Of a stretch of DNA of 64,000 nt, positions 1-9,432 are shown piece after piece. The stretch comes from Candidatus Endomicrobium procryptotermitis (GTDB lineage Bacteria > Elusimicrobiota > Endomicrobiia > Endomicrobiales > Endomicrobiaceae). The notes under the pieces were generated by a model, which saw nothing but the letters and a program-made list of their open reading frames with translations, was not told where the DNA came from and searched no databases. The translations under genes and the position numbers were made by a program. The stretch covers positions 62,001 to 126,000 of the forward strand of contig JAITIP010000018.1 in the NCBI GenBank assembly GCA_031279415.1, in the 5' to 3' direction. Within the stretch, counting starts at the first letter, position 1. Each line of letters starts with the position of its first letter.

Positions 1-1
1 T

Positions 2-349
2 AAATCTGGCAGAACCAATTATGTGCTAAACGAGTTAAAAGAACTCAGAAAATCGGCTGGAAAAAGTGTTCTCAAAATCATTATTGAAAGCTGTTGTTTA
101 AGTAAAGAAGAAATCGCGGCAGTTTGCGCTCTAGTGTCGGAAAGTGGTGCAGATTTTGTTAAAACTTCGACGGGGTTTGGTTCCGGTGGTGCAAAAATCG
201 GAGATATAAAATTGATAAAAAATTCCATTCCCCGGCATATAAAAATAAAAGCTTCCGGATGTATAAAAACTTTACAGCAAGCGCAGGAGTTTATAAAAGC
301 AGGAGCTTCAAGAATAGGTACATCGTCACTTTTAAGTGCAGAATTTTAA
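2..349 (+). CDS. deoC: deoxyribose-phosphate aldolase, C-terminal part (cut by window edge)
   Basis: Cleaves 2-deoxyribose-5-phosphate to glyceraldehyde-3-phosphate and acetaldehyde, the last step of deoxynucleoside catabolism in the cytosol. The reading frame is open to the left edge, so only the C-terminal half of the TIM barrel is present. The Schiff-base lysine motif VKTSTGFGSGG and the second conserved lysine segment IKASGCIKT are both visible, followed by the usual phosphate-binding GASRIGTSS end. A GTG at position 23 lies inside the gene and is not taken as the start. It heads a same-strand run of nucleoside-catabolic genes, which fits its role. Confidence 0.93.
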   Translation, partial: KSGRTNYVLNELKELRKSAGKSVLKIIIESCCLSKEEIAAVCALVSESGADFVKTSTGFGSGGAKIGDIKLIKNSIPRHIKIKASGCIKTLQQAQEFIKAGASRIGTSSLLSAEF

Positions 350-472
350 ATGGGAAATATGGAGATGTAAAGCTGCATTTGAAAAGATATAAGTGATTTT
401 CTCAAGCGGCTTAATTCCGGCAGTTATGTCAAAAAGATGAAATTTAATAGCATTGTAAAAAAGGAGCTGTAA
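350..472 (+). other. intergenic spacer with ribosome binding site for the transketolase gene
   Basis: A 123-bp non-coding gap separates deoC from the transketolase genes. An AAGGAG sequence near 461-466 sits at good distance from the ATG at 473 and fixes that start. I see no terminator hairpin, so read-through from deoC is possible. Confidence 0.5.
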
Positions 473-1309
473 ATGCAGACATCAGATTTGAAAATAATAT
501 CTGCGGAGGTGCGCAAAGATATTATCAAAATGCTAGGGCTTGCGGGTTCTGGACATCCTGGCGGGAGTTTGTCTTCAGTAGAACTTTTGGTCAGTTTGTA
601 TTTTAACCATATGAAATTTAATCCTCGCAATCCTGATGATCCGAACAGAGATTATTTTGTCCTTTCGAAAGGGCATGTATGCCCGGTTCTATATGCGGTT
701 TTAGCCCAGCTTAAATGTATAGACGTAGACGAACTTTGCACTTTAAGGCAGGCGGGGAGCCGTCTTCAAGGACACCCGGCAAAAGACAAAAAACTACCTG
801 GCATTGAAATTTCAACAGGTTCTTTGGGATACGGGCTTTCTATAGGCGCGGGCATATGCGCAGGCATTAAACAATTAAAAAAAGAAAATAGAGTTTATGT
901 TTTGATGGGAGACGGCGAACAGCAAGAGGGAAGTGTATGGGAAGCCGCAATGGCCGCGTCGCATTTAAAACTTGACAATTTGTGCGCGATAATCGATGAT
1001 AACGCTTTGCAGATTGACGGGGAAACAAAAAAAGTCATGAACATACAGCCTTTGGCCGAAAAATATAAATCTTTCGGCTGGAACGTAATAGAAATCGATG
1101 GACACGATTTAGATGCAGCAGATAGAGCTTATGCGTCGGCTAAAACTGAAACATGCAGACCTACGGTGATAATAGCAAAAACAATAAAAGGCAAAGGTGT
1201 TTCTTTTATGGAGAATCTTGCGGAATGGCATGGTAAGGCTCCTTCAAAAGAGTTGGTTGTCAAAGCTATTGAAGAAATAGATGCCGCCGCGCTGGATAAA
1301 AAAATTTAA
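473..1309 (+). CDS. transketolase, N-terminal (TPP-binding) subunit
   Basis: N-terminal half of a split transketolase, which moves two-carbon ketol units between sugar phosphates in the non-oxidative pentose phosphate pathway. At 278 residues it is the usual size for the separate PP-domain subunit. The GHPGGSLS motif is at residues 27-34 and the thiamine diphosphate/metal motif GDGEQQEG begins at residue 146, with the conserved IIDDN following near 176. The partner Pyr-domain subunit begins 25 bp downstream. Its place between deoC and deoB connects pentose phosphates released from nucleosides to central metabolism. Confidence 0.95.
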   Translation: MQTSDLKIISAEVRKDIIKMLGLAGSGHPGGSLSSVELLVSLYFNHMKFNPRNPDDPNRDYFVLSKGHVCPVLYAVLAQLKCIDVDELCTLRQAGSRLQGHPAKDKKLPGIEISTGSLGYGLSIGAGICAGIKQLKKENRVYVLMGDGEQQEGSVWEAAMAASHLKLDNLCAIIDDNALQIDGETKKVMNIQPLAEKYKSFGWNVIEIDGHDLDAADRAYASAKTETCRPTVIIAKTIKGKGVSFMENLAEWHGKAPSKELVVKAIEEIDAAALDKKI

Positions 1310-1334
1310 CATATAAATAAGACTAGGAGATAAT

Positions 1335-2282
1335 ATGGTTGAAGTGTTTGGAAAGAAAGCCACAAGGTTCGGTTTTGGGGAGGCTTTGGTTGCGCTAGGT
1401 GAAAAAGATCCAAAAATATTTGTTTTGGGAGCGGATACTGTTTCTTCAGTGGCAATAAATGATTTTCAGAAAAAATTTCCCGATAGGTTTATAAATGTAG
1501 GGATAGCAGAAACAAATTTGATAGGCATGGCCGCCGGACTTGCCGCAGCAGGTTTTATACCGTTTGCCGCGACTTATGGAGTTTTTGCTTCAGGCAGACC
1601 GTGGGAACAGATAAGAACTACAGTTTGTTATTCGAATTTAAATGTAAAAATAGGTGGTTCTCATTCAGGACTTATGGTAGGTCCAGATGGTGCGACACAT
1701 CAGGCTTTGGAAGAAATTGCAATAATGAGATGTATTCCAAAAATGACTGTAATAGCGCCCTGCGATTTAATCGAAACTAAAAAAGCGACAATGATGTCGG
1801 CATATTTTGACGGTCCTGTGTACATAAGATACGGAAGAGAAAACGTTCCTATTTTTACAAAACAGGAAACACCTTTTGAAATAGGCAAAGCAAATGTTTT
1901 GCGCGATGGAAAAGATGTGGCGATTCTTGCCTGCGGAACAATGGTTTACGAAAGTTTGATGGCGGCTGAAATTTTGGAAAAGAAAGGAATTAAAGCAAGA
2001 GTTGTCAATATTCACACCATAAAGCCCATTGATGAGAAAGTGATTATAGATGCTGCTAAAGACTGTGGCGCCATAGTTACGGCCGAAGAACATCAGATTT
2101 TTGCGGGTTTCGGTTCGGCTGTTGCAGAAGTTATAGTCAGAAACAGTCCCGTCCCGATGGAGTTTGTCGGAGTCGATGATTCATTTGGTGAGTCGGGAGA
2201 AGCTTACGATTTAATTGAAAAATTCGGTTTGAAAGATGTAAATATCGCGCAATCAGCTGAAAAAGTTTTAAAGAGAAAATAA
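1335..2282 (+). CDS. transketolase, C-terminal (Pyr/transketolase_C) subunit
   Basis: Second half of the split transketolase (315 residues), carrying the pyrimidine-binding and C-terminal domains. The conserved catalytic glutamate segment [15 protein letters not shown] and the later RYGRENVP and IHTIKPID segments are typical. A 1-deoxyxylulose-5-phosphate synthase also has this fold but would be a single chain of about 600 residues, so split transketolase is preferred. An AGGAGA lies 8 bp before the ATG. Its stop overlaps the deoB start by one base (TAATG), implying translational coupling. Confidence 0.94.
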   Translation: MVEVFGKKATRFGFGEALVALGEKDPKIFVLGADTVSSVAINDFQKKFPDRFINVGIAETNLIGMAAGLAAAGFIPFAATYGVFASGRPWEQIRTTVCYSNLNVKIGGSHSGLMVGPDGATHQALEEIAIMRCIPKMTVIAPCDLIETKKATMMSAYFDGPVYIRYGRENVPIFTKQETPFEIGKANVLRDGKDVAILACGTMVYESLMAAEILEKKGIKARVVNIHTIKPIDEKVIIDAAKDCGAIVTAEEHQIFAGFGSAVAEVIVRNSPVPMEFVGVDDSFGESGEAYDLIEKFGLKDVNIAQSAEKVLKRK

Positions 2283-3475
2283 TGCCGATAAACAGAATAA
2301 TTCTGATTGTTTTAGACAGTGCCGGAGTTGGCGCTCTTGCGGATGCAGCCGAATACGGCGATGATGGGGCAGATACAATCGGGCATATTATCGACAAGGT
2401 TGGAAACGGTTTTCATCTTCCTAATCTTGAAAAGCTTGGTCTTTACAAAATTTTGGAAAGAAAAACAAATTGTCAGAATTTGGATATTATCGGCTGTTAT
2501 GGAAAAATGATTACAAAATCGCCTGCAAAAGATACAACGGCAGGTCATTGGGAAATGGCTGGAATAGTTTTGGATAAGCCTTTCCCAACTTATCCGAACG
2601 GTTTTCCGCAGGAGTTAATAACCGAATTTGAGAAACTTATCGGAACGAAAATTTTAGGCAATTGTGTGGCAAGCGGTACGGAAATAATTAAACATTTTGG
2701 AGATGAACATTATAATACGGGCTATCCTATTGTCTACACTTCGGCGGATTCGGTCTTTCAAATTGCCGCTCATGAATGCGTTTATGGATTGGACAAGCTT
2801 TATAAAATATGTAAAATTGCCAGAAAAATGCTTATTGGTAAATATGTCATCGGAAGAGTTATAGCAAGGCCTTTTATCGGAGAAAGTGGAAATTATACTC
2901 GTACGGCAAATAGAAAAGATTATTCGCTTACTCCATTGGAGACTACAGTATTGGACGAAATTAAAAATGCGGGTGGAGAAGTTGTCGCCATAGGAAAAAT
3001 AGAAGATATTTTTAATGGGAAAGGGATTACAAAAACCGTTCACACCAAAGGCAATGCAAATGGCATGGAAGTTACGGCGGAAGAAATAAGGGTTGGCGGC
3101 ATAAGCAGTAAAAAAACTCTTATTTTTACTAATCTTGTCGATTTCGATATGCTTTGGGGACATCGCAGAGATATAATCTCTTATGCAAAAGCCTTGAAAG
3201 AGTTTGACGATTTTCTTCCGGCACTCATGGGCATGCTCGGAGATGGAGATATGCTGATAATAACGGCAGACCACGGATGCGATCCGTCTTTTACGAAACA
3301 TACCGATCATACAAGGGAGTACGTACCGCTGTTGGTGTACGGAAAAAAGTTACAAAGAAATATCAATCTCGGCGTCAGAAAGACTCTTGCGGATACCGCT
3401 CAAACGATAGCAGATATTTTTAATCTCCCGCCGCTTAAGAACGGCACAAGTTTTAAGAAAGAAATAGAAACTTAG
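2282..3475 (+). CDS. deoB: phosphopentomutase
   Basis: Interconverts ribose-1-phosphate and ribose-5-phosphate, and the deoxy forms, linking nucleoside phosphorylases to DeoC and transketolase. The 397-residue length matches DeoB. Alkaline-phosphatase-superfamily metal and phosphate sites are visible: LDSAGVG at 11-17, the threonine pair in KDTTAGHW near 83-90, ITADHGCDP and [11 protein letters not shown] near the C-terminus. It overlaps the preceding transketolase gene by one base and has no own Shine-Dalgarno site, so it is probably translated by coupling. Confidence 0.96.
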   Translation: MPINRIILIVLDSAGVGALADAAEYGDDGADTIGHIIDKVGNGFHLPNLEKLGLYKILERKTNCQNLDIIGCYGKMITKSPAKDTTAGHWEMAGIVLDKPFPTYPNGFPQELITEFEKLIGTKILGNCVASGTEIIKHFGDEHYNTGYPIVYTSADSVFQIAAHECVYGLDKLYKICKIARKMLIGKYVIGRVIARPFIGESGNYTRTANRKDYSLTPLETTVLDEIKNAGGEVVAIGKIEDIFNGKGITKTVHTKGNANGMEVTAEEIRVGGISSKKTLIFTNLVDFDMLWGHRRDIISYAKALKEFDDFLPALMGMLGDGDMLIITADHGCDPSFTKHTDHTREYVPLLVYGKKLQRNINLGVRKTLADTAQTIADIFNLPPLKNGTSFKKEIET

Positions 3476-3516
3476 CGATTTGAGCGGAATTTTATTTACA
3501 CAGCGGACAAAGGTAA

Positions 3517-4347
3517 ATGAAGATGGTAAATGTTTTGGAAAAAATACAAAAAACAAAAAAGGCGATTCTGCCTCATTCTGGTTTTAACCTTTCTGCGGCT
3601 GTCATTGCTGGTTCGGGATTGGGAGAGCTTAGAAACTCTTTTACGGTTCTTAAAACCGTTAAATATTCTAAAATTCCATACTTTGCAAAAACTACAGTTA
3701 AAGGTCATGACGGCGAACTTCATTTGTGCCGCAGCGCAAAAACAGACTTTTTGATTTTTAACGGGCGCTTTCATTTTTATGAAGGACATTCTCCCGAAGA
3801 TATAATTTATCCCATAAGAGTTGTAAAAATGCTTGGAGCGCAGAAACTTATAATTACAGCCGCCGCAGGCGCGGTAAATAAAAAATATCATGCTGGCGAT
3901 GCGGTCATTTTAAGCGACCACATAAATTTTACAGGAACAGACCCTCTCAGAGGAAAACATTTTTCGGTTTTTGGAGAACGTTTTCCGAACATGAGCAGTG
4001 TTTACGATTTATCTTTGAGAAAAGAAGCATTGAAAGCGGCAAAAAAATATGCATTAAGAGTGCATGAGGGAATATATTTTGGCGTTTCGGGTCCATCGTA
4101 TGAAACTCCAGCCGCTGTAAAAGCTTATGAAAAACTCGGAGCGGACATTGTAGGCATGTCTGTAGTTTATGAAGCCGAAGCTGCTGTGCAAATGAATATG
4201 CGGATTCTCGGCCTTGTTTATGTATCAAATATGGCGGCTGGAATTCACCATATTTCTTTAAAACATGAAGACGTTTTGAAAACCGGAAAACAAACCGTTC
4301 CAAAATTTGCCGCCATAATAAAAGAAGTTTTGGAGAAAACTAAGTGA
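3517..4347 (+). CDS. punA: purine-nucleoside phosphorylase (inosine/guanosine type)
   Basis: Phosphorolyses purine (deoxy)nucleosides to base and (deoxy)ribose-1-phosphate. The 276-residue chain fits the trimeric PNP class, with the phosphate-binding GSGLG at 32-36, the glycine-rich AAGAVN segment, and the substrate-loop signature GPSYETPAAVKAYEKLGAD followed by GMS. The alternative, an MTA phosphorylase, is represented separately at 7731. Product flows directly to DeoB encoded upstream. The start is preceded by AAAGG close to the ATG, and a second in-frame ATG two codons later is also possible. The end overlaps the next gene (GTGA). Confidence 0.93.
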   Translation: MKMVNVLEKIQKTKKAILPHSGFNLSAAVIAGSGLGELRNSFTVLKTVKYSKIPYFAKTTVKGHDGELHLCRSAKTDFLIFNGRFHFYEGHSPEDIIYPIRVVKMLGAQKLIITAAAGAVNKKYHAGDAVILSDHINFTGTDPLRGKHFSVFGERFPNMSSVYDLSLRKEALKAAKKYALRVHEGIYFGVSGPSYETPAAVKAYEKLGADIVGMSVVYEAEAAVQMNMRILGLVYVSNMAAGIHHISLKHEDVLKTGKQTVPKFAAIIKEVLEKTK

Positions 4348-5651
4348 GAGTATATGATATAATATATAAAAAAAGAAACCTTCAAGCTCTTTCGAGAGAA
4401 GAAATAGAATTTATGGTTTTTAATTATAACAATGGGGAAATTGCCGACTATCAGATGTCGGCTTTTTTAATGTCGATTTTTTTTGCTTCAATGACCGATG
4501 AAGAAATGTTTTATTTGACCGAAGCTATGACAAAGTCCGGCGATATAATCGATTTGTCTTTTTTGGAAATGCCGACAGCAGATAAGCATTCCACCGGAGG
4601 AGTAGGCGACGGAACTTCTCTTATTGCTGTGCCGATTGCAGCAAGTGCCGGTATATGCGTTCCGATGATGTCAGGAAGGGGTTTGGGACATACAGGTGGA
4701 ACATTGGATAAATTGGAATCTATTCCGGGTTTCAGAGTAAATATAGATAAAAAGGAGTTTTTGGAATTTCTGGAATACGCCAATATGGCATTCATAGGGC
4801 AGACGCGTGAAATAGCGCCCGCGGATAAAAAAATGTATGCTTTACGCGATGCGACCGCTACGGTAGAATCGCTTCCTTTGATATGCGCCAGCATTATGTC
4901 AAAGAAAATTGCAGAAGGAGTGCAGACGCTTGTGCTGGATGTTAAAACCGGAAATGGTGCGTTTATGAAGTCTCATAAGGATGCGTTGGAATTGTCACGG
5001 AAAATGATAAGTATCGGAAAAACTTTTAAAAGAAACGTTTCCGCGGTTATTACTGATATGAATACCCCTTTGGGAAACTGCGTGGGAAACTCGATCGAAA
5101 TTAAGCAGACAGTCGAAATATTGAAAGGTGATTTGAAAAACGATTTATACGAACTTTCAGTTGACCTTGCCGCCATGATGATATTTGGATGTGCTAAAGC
5201 GTCAAGAATTGAAGATGCGCGTGAGATTGCAAAAAAGCAAATTTCAAGTGGCGCTGCGCTTGAGAAGTTCAGACAGGTAATAAAGATGCAGGGTGGAAAT
5301 CCGTCTGTTATCGATAATCCCGTCGGCGTTTTGCCTCAGGCAAAAAATTCGTTAAAGATTAAAGCTGTCAAAACCGGATATATCTCTTGCATGAGAACAA
5401 GAGATATAGGCATTGCCTCAGTTATGGCGGGAGCAGGAAGAAATAAAAAAGAAGATTCTATAGATTACAGCGCGGGAATTATGCTGTATAAAAAAACTGG
5501 AGATTATGTAAAAGAAGGAGAGACAATCGCAGAACTGCTTTACAATTGTGATAAAAATATTGACGAAGCATTATTTCTTATGAACGGCTCTTATATAATT
5601 TTAGAAGAAAAAACAGTAAATCCAGAACTTATAAAGGAAAGACTAAACTAA
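4344..5651 (+). CDS. pdp: pyrimidine-nucleoside phosphorylase / thymidine phosphorylase
   Basis: Splits thymidine, deoxyuridine and possibly uridine into base and sugar-1-phosphate. The family signature KHSTGGVGDGTS is at residues 81-92, followed by SGRGLGHTGGT. The length (435) matches the thymidine/pyrimidine nucleoside phosphorylase family. Starts at GTG overlapping the previous stop by four bases, so it is coupled to the PNP gene. DeoA (thymidine-specific) cannot be told from Pdp (broader) by eye. Confidence 0.94.
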   Translation: MRVYDIIYKKRNLQALSREEIEFMVFNYNNGEIADYQMSAFLMSIFFASMTDEEMFYLTEAMTKSGDIIDLSFLEMPTADKHSTGGVGDGTSLIAVPIAASAGICVPMMSGRGLGHTGGTLDKLESIPGFRVNIDKKEFLEFLEYANMAFIGQTREIAPADKKMYALRDATATVESLPLICASIMSKKIAEGVQTLVLDVKTGNGAFMKSHKDALELSRKMISIGKTFKRNVSAVITDMNTPLGNCVGNSIEIKQTVEILKGDLKNDLYELSVDLAAMMIFGCAKASRIEDAREIAKKQISSGAALEKFRQVIKMQGGNPSVIDNPVGVLPQAKNSLKIKAVKTGYISCMRTRDIGIASVMAGAGRNKKEDSIDYSAGIMLYKKTGDYVKEGETIAELLYNCDKNIDEALFLMNGSYIILEEKTVNPELIKERLN

Positions 5652-7696
5652 TGGATACGGAAAAAGACAGATATTGGAAATTTTTTCCTAATAATTCTCA
5701 AAAAATATCGGAAATTTCACACTCTCTTTCAATTAATCCCAAAATTGCCTCGGTTATGTTAAACAGGGGAATTGACAGCGTTGAAGAAGCCGCTGTTTTT
5801 CTGTATGGAGGAATAGAACATCTTTACAATCCTTTTATTTTTCCTGATATGCAGAAAGCTGTTGAAAGAATCAAAAAAGCCATAAGCGGCAAAGAAGCCA
5901 TTTTGGTCTACGGAGACAGAGATGTCGATGGCATAACCGCCATAAATGTCGTGGTTAACACGATAAGACAACTTTGTGGAAACGCTCAATGGTACGTTCC
6001 TGCAGATGAAGGATACGGCATACATAAAGATATACTTACAAAATATTATGCCGAAGGCGTAAAACTTATGATAACGGTTGACTGTGGAATATCCGCTTTT
6101 GAAGAGATAGATTATGCCAACAGTCTGGGAATAGATGTTATTTTAACCGATCATCACGAGCCGCCGTATGAAGGCGTTCCTCATGCGTATGCAATTATAA
6201 ATCCCAAAATTATGGATTCTCCGTATCCGTTTAAAGATATTGCCGGCTGTACGGTAGCTTTTAAAACGGCTCAGGCTTTGGTTATGTCGTTTGCAAAAGA
6301 CTATGACAGGGAAATCATAATTTGCTATGCGCAAAAGCAGGAGTCATATTTTGATGGATTTTATATGAAAATTAAAAATGACATTTGTATCGATAAACGT
6401 CCTTTTTCTTCTGCTTCCGAGATAAAAAGTATTTTTAAACAGGCTTTTAAGTCATATACTAACAGTAAAGAACTGAAAGAAACCGTTATGACAAGTGATG
6501 CTCTTTTGAAAGATAAAATCGAAGTTTTTGTAATTCGCGATTTTGATGGAAACGAAAGTATTGAAAAGAAAGTAATGCGCAGCTATAAAATCAAGAGGAA
6601 TAACGAATCCAGCGCAATGAAAGAGTTCTTTAAAAACAATCTGGATTTATGTGCTTTGGGAACGATTGCCGATTCTATGCCATTAATTGATGAAAACCGC
6701 ATAATAGTTAAAAAGGGGTTGGAATTGATAGCTGGAAATCCGTCGGCAAGGCCGGGGCTCGGTCTTTTGATTGAAGACGCTTTCGTTTCAAAAAATATAC
6801 AGTGTATAAATTCCAGAGCCGTTTCATGGAACGTAACGCCCGTTCTTAATTCTTCCGGCCGCATGGGAAGAGGCATGCTTTCGGCGCAGCTTCTTATGAC
6901 AAAAGATTTTTTTCAGGCAAAAAATCTTTATGCCGATATAGTAAAACTAAATGAAAACAGAAGGTGGCTTCAATCAGAAAATATTGAACAGTTCAAAATT
7001 CTTCTAACACAGCAATGCGATTTGGAACATGACAAAGTTTTTATAGTTGACGCGGCCAATCTTGAACACGGCGTGACCGGAATAGTAGCTTCACAGATGG
7101 TAAAAACATATATGAAACCGGCTTTTCTTTTAATTTCAGATGGCAATGAGGCCATAGGTGCAGCTAGATCAGTTGTGGGTTTTGATTTGATTGCAGCTCT
7201 GGAAGATGTTAAAGATATTCTTCTGAAGTACGGCGGTCACAGTCAGGCTGCTGGGTTTACGATTACCCATTCAAAGATTGAAGAATTTAAAAAGAGAATT
7301 AAAGAATATGCCGAAAAAAATATCATTGGGATTGATCCGTGCAAAAATATTGAAATTGATTGTGAACTTAAAATTTCAGATATAAATCTTGATTTTCATA
7401 AGCAGCTTGAAGTTTTGGAACCTTTTGGCATGGAAAACCAACGGCCGCTGTTTTATATAAAAGGTGTTTCCGTGACGGAAGTTTCAGTTTTCGGTGGAAA
7501 TTATAAGCATGTTAAATTTAAAGTGTCACAGAAAGGCAGCAGGAACGTTCAGGTAGTTTTTTGGAATAGTGGAGAGATTGCCGATATGCTGCGAAAAGAA
7601 AGTCTGGTAGACATAGTGTTCCACATTGACATTATGGGCAAAAATGACAAACAGATTGTGCAGATGTGTGCTGTAGATATAAAACCGTCTTATTAA
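5651..7696 (+). CDS. recJ: single-stranded-DNA-specific exonuclease RecJ with internal insertion
   Basis: 5'-3' single-strand exonuclease of the DHH superfamily. DHH motif I appears as GDRDVDG at 88-94 (usually GDYDVDG), the TDHH motif at about 167-170, LGTIADSMPL at about 336, and the DHHA1 motif GGHSQAAGF near 528; an OB-fold-like C-terminus follows. At 681 residues it is about 100 longer than E. coli RecJ. The extra sequence lies at roughly residues 215-330, between the DHH domain and the LGTIAD motif. It starts on the base shared with the previous stop (TAATG), so it belongs to the nucleoside operon, an unusual partner for a repair nuclease. Confidence 0.93.
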   Translation: MDTEKDRYWKFFPNNSQKISEISHSLSINPKIASVMLNRGIDSVEEAAVFLYGGIEHLYNPFIFPDMQKAVERIKKAISGKEAILVYGDRDVDGITAINVVVNTIRQLCGNAQWYVPADEGYGIHKDILTKYYAEGVKLMITVDCGISAFEEIDYANSLGIDVILTDHHEPPYEGVPHAYAIINPKIMDSPYPFKDIAGCTVAFKTAQALVMSFAKDYDREIIICYAQKQESYFDGFYMKIKNDICIDKRPFSSASEIKSIFKQAFKSYTNSKELKETVMTSDALLKDKIEVFVIRDFDGNESIEKKVMRSYKIKRNNESSAMKEFFKNNLDLCALGTIADSMPLIDENRIIVKKGLELIAGNPSARPGLGLLIEDAFVSKNIQCINSRAVSWNVTPVLNSSGRMGRGMLSAQLLMTKDFFQAKNLYADIVKLNENRRWLQSENIEQFKILLTQQCDLEHDKVFIVDAANLEHGVTGIVASQMVKTYMKPAFLLISDGNEAIGAARSVVGFDLIAALEDVKDILLKYGGHSQAAGFTITHSKIEEFKKRIKEYAEKNIIGIDPCKNIEIDCELKISDINLDFHKQLEVLEPFGMENQRPLFYIKGVSVTEVSVFGGNYKHVKFKVSQKGSRNVQVVFWNSGEIADMLRKESLVDIVFHIDIMGKNDKQIVQMCAVDIKPSY

Positions 7697-7730
7697 AAGA
7701 AGCACTTATCATGACAAACAGGAGGGCATA

Positions 7731-8612
7731 ATGTCAGAAAAAGAGAATTCGGCAAAAATTGCATTTATCGGAGGTAGCGGGTTATATGAAATTGACGGTA
7801 TTGAAAACGTCATTGAAAAAGATATAGACACGCCGTTTGGAAAACCTTCAGATAAAATCACAATAGGGACGATAAACGGAATTAAGTGCGCGTTTCTTCC
7901 CAGACATGGCAAAGGGCATACTCTTCTTCCGTCGGAAATAAATCAAAGAGCGAATATGTACGCTTTAAAATTGATAGGTGTGGAACAGATAGTGGCTTTT
8001 ACGGCATGCGGATCGCTGAAAGAGAAAATGAAACCAAAAGATTTCGTTATTCCCGACCAGATTTTTGACAGGACAAAAAATAGGATTAACACTTTTTTTG
8101 GAGAAGGGATAGTCGCTCATGTCGGTATGGCAAGACCTTTTTGCGATGAAATAAGAGAGATTATACATCAGTCAGTTTACGAGTTGGCGATAGAGCATCA
8201 TTTTGGCGGAACTTACGTATGTATTGAAGGTCCTCAGTTTTCATCTAAAGCTGAATCGGAAGTAAATCGCAGTCACGATTTTTCCATAGTAGGCATGACT
8301 GCCATACCGGAGGCGAAACTTGCGCGTGAAGCGGAAATGTGTTATGCAAACATATCTCTGGTAACGGATTTTGACGTGTGGAAAGAAGGGGAAGAAGTTA
8401 CAAACGACGCCGTTGTCGCCACAGTAGCTGCCAATATTTCAAACAGCAAAAAAGTAATTAAAGACATTGCCGTAAAACTTTCACAAAGGCATACAAAATG
8501 CAACTGTCACAAATCTTTGAAGTCGGCAGTTATGACAGCTGCGGAAAAACTTTTGATAAGCCCATCGTATAAAAAACTAGCGTTGTTTTTAGATAAATAT
8601 TATAACAAATAA
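7731..8612 (+). CDS. mtnP: S-methyl-5'-thioadenosine phosphorylase family protein
   Basis: PNP-superfamily trimeric phosphorylase, most like MTA phosphorylase (MTA to adenine and methylthioribose-1-phosphate). The family features visible are the N-terminal FIGGSGLYEIDG, the RHGKGH phosphate motif, the GPQFSSKAES loop, IVGMTAIPEAKLAREAEM and a C-terminal CNCHKSL segment of the CxC type. It has 293 residues. A strong AGGAGG at 7720-7725 sets the ATG at 7731. Some members act on inosine or guanosine, so substrate specificity is not certain from sequence alone. Confidence 0.88.
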   Translation: MSEKENSAKIAFIGGSGLYEIDGIENVIEKDIDTPFGKPSDKITIGTINGIKCAFLPRHGKGHTLLPSEINQRANMYALKLIGVEQIVAFTACGSLKEKMKPKDFVIPDQIFDRTKNRINTFFGEGIVAHVGMARPFCDEIREIIHQSVYELAIEHHFGGTYVCIEGPQFSSKAESEVNRSHDFSIVGMTAIPEAKLAREAEMCYANISLVTDFDVWKEGEEVTNDAVVATVAANISNSKKVIKDIAVKLSQRHTKCNCHKSLKSAVMTAAEKLLISPSYKKLALFLDKYYNK

Positions 8613-8619
8613 TATTCCT

Positions 8620-9018
8620 ATGAAAGAAAAAACCTATGTAAACCTTATTGAGAAAGCGAAAACTGCTGCAAAAAACAGTTATAACAAATATTCCAAATTT
8701 GCGGTTGGCAGTGCGGTTTTATGCGCAAACGGAAAGATATACTGTGCGGCAAACATTGAAAACGTTTCTTACGGGCTTACTTCTTGTGCGGAACGCAACG
8801 CTTTGTTTAATGCCGTGTCAAACGGTGAGAAGAAAATTGAAGCCGCAGCCGTCTGGACTAAATATGGAAATATTTTTCCGTGCGGCGCGTGCAGACAGGT
8901 AATTTTCGAGCTTGCGCCTGAAGCCGATGTTATAATAAATAAAAATGATAAAGATATTATAGTGATTAATATACGAGATCTACTCCCTTTTCCTTTTTTG
9001 GAAAAAAATTTATTTTAG
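8620..9018 (+). CDS. cdd: cytidine deaminase
   Basis: Deaminates cytidine/deoxycytidine to uridine/deoxyuridine, supplying substrates for the pyrimidine phosphorylase upstream. Zinc ligands and the catalytic glutamate are in CAERNA (56-61) and PCGACRQ (87-93). The 132 residues match the homotetrameric class. It starts seven bases after the previous stop and closes the nucleoside gene run. Confidence 0.95.
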   Translation: MKEKTYVNLIEKAKTAAKNSYNKYSKFAVGSAVLCANGKIYCAANIENVSYGLTSCAERNALFNAVSNGEKKIEAAAVWTKYGNIFPCGACRQVIFELAPEADVIINKNDKDIIVINIRDLLPFPFLEKNLF

Positions 9019-9432
9019 AATCCAGACAAATGCCAGAAGTTTAGAAAATAGAAACTTGTAAGCTAACGGTAAAGATCCCAACTGCCAATACTATTTTCTT
9101 CATCTGTTTCTCCATTGTTTTTATCAATTTCCTGACAAGAGCAATATATAGGGGTTTATATGAAAATTATATATACTAAAAGTCAACTTCATACTAATAA
9201 AACACATAAAAACTTTATAATTTCATTTTACTGTTGATATGTCGCCATATCATTAGAACGTTGTTTTTGACATAAAAAATATTATTATGTGCCGCTTGAA
9301 GTGAATTGTCCCCAAAAAATCATAAAAATTTAGGTTGTGGTATTTATGGTGTTTTATAGGCTCTTCAAATTTCGTTAAAAATTAAGTATGATTATAATAA
9401 AGTAAATAAAATTTTAAAGGAGAAGAAAAGTT
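9019..9432 (+). other. intergenic stretch with a small minus-strand ORF remnant
   Basis: 414 bp without a confirmed gene. On the minus strand, 9103-9041 can encode a 20-residue hydrophobic peptide (starting MKKIVLAVG) preceded by GGAGAAACAG; it looks like a signal-peptide stub of a truncated exported protein. A TATAAT at 9393-9398 lies upstream of the next gene and may be its -10 box, but no convincing -35 accompanies it. Confidence 0.35.

Noticed and set aside
2654-3310. 218-codon minus-strand frame within deoB
   Set aside because: It lies wholly within a clear phosphopentomutase gene and shows no domain or start signal.
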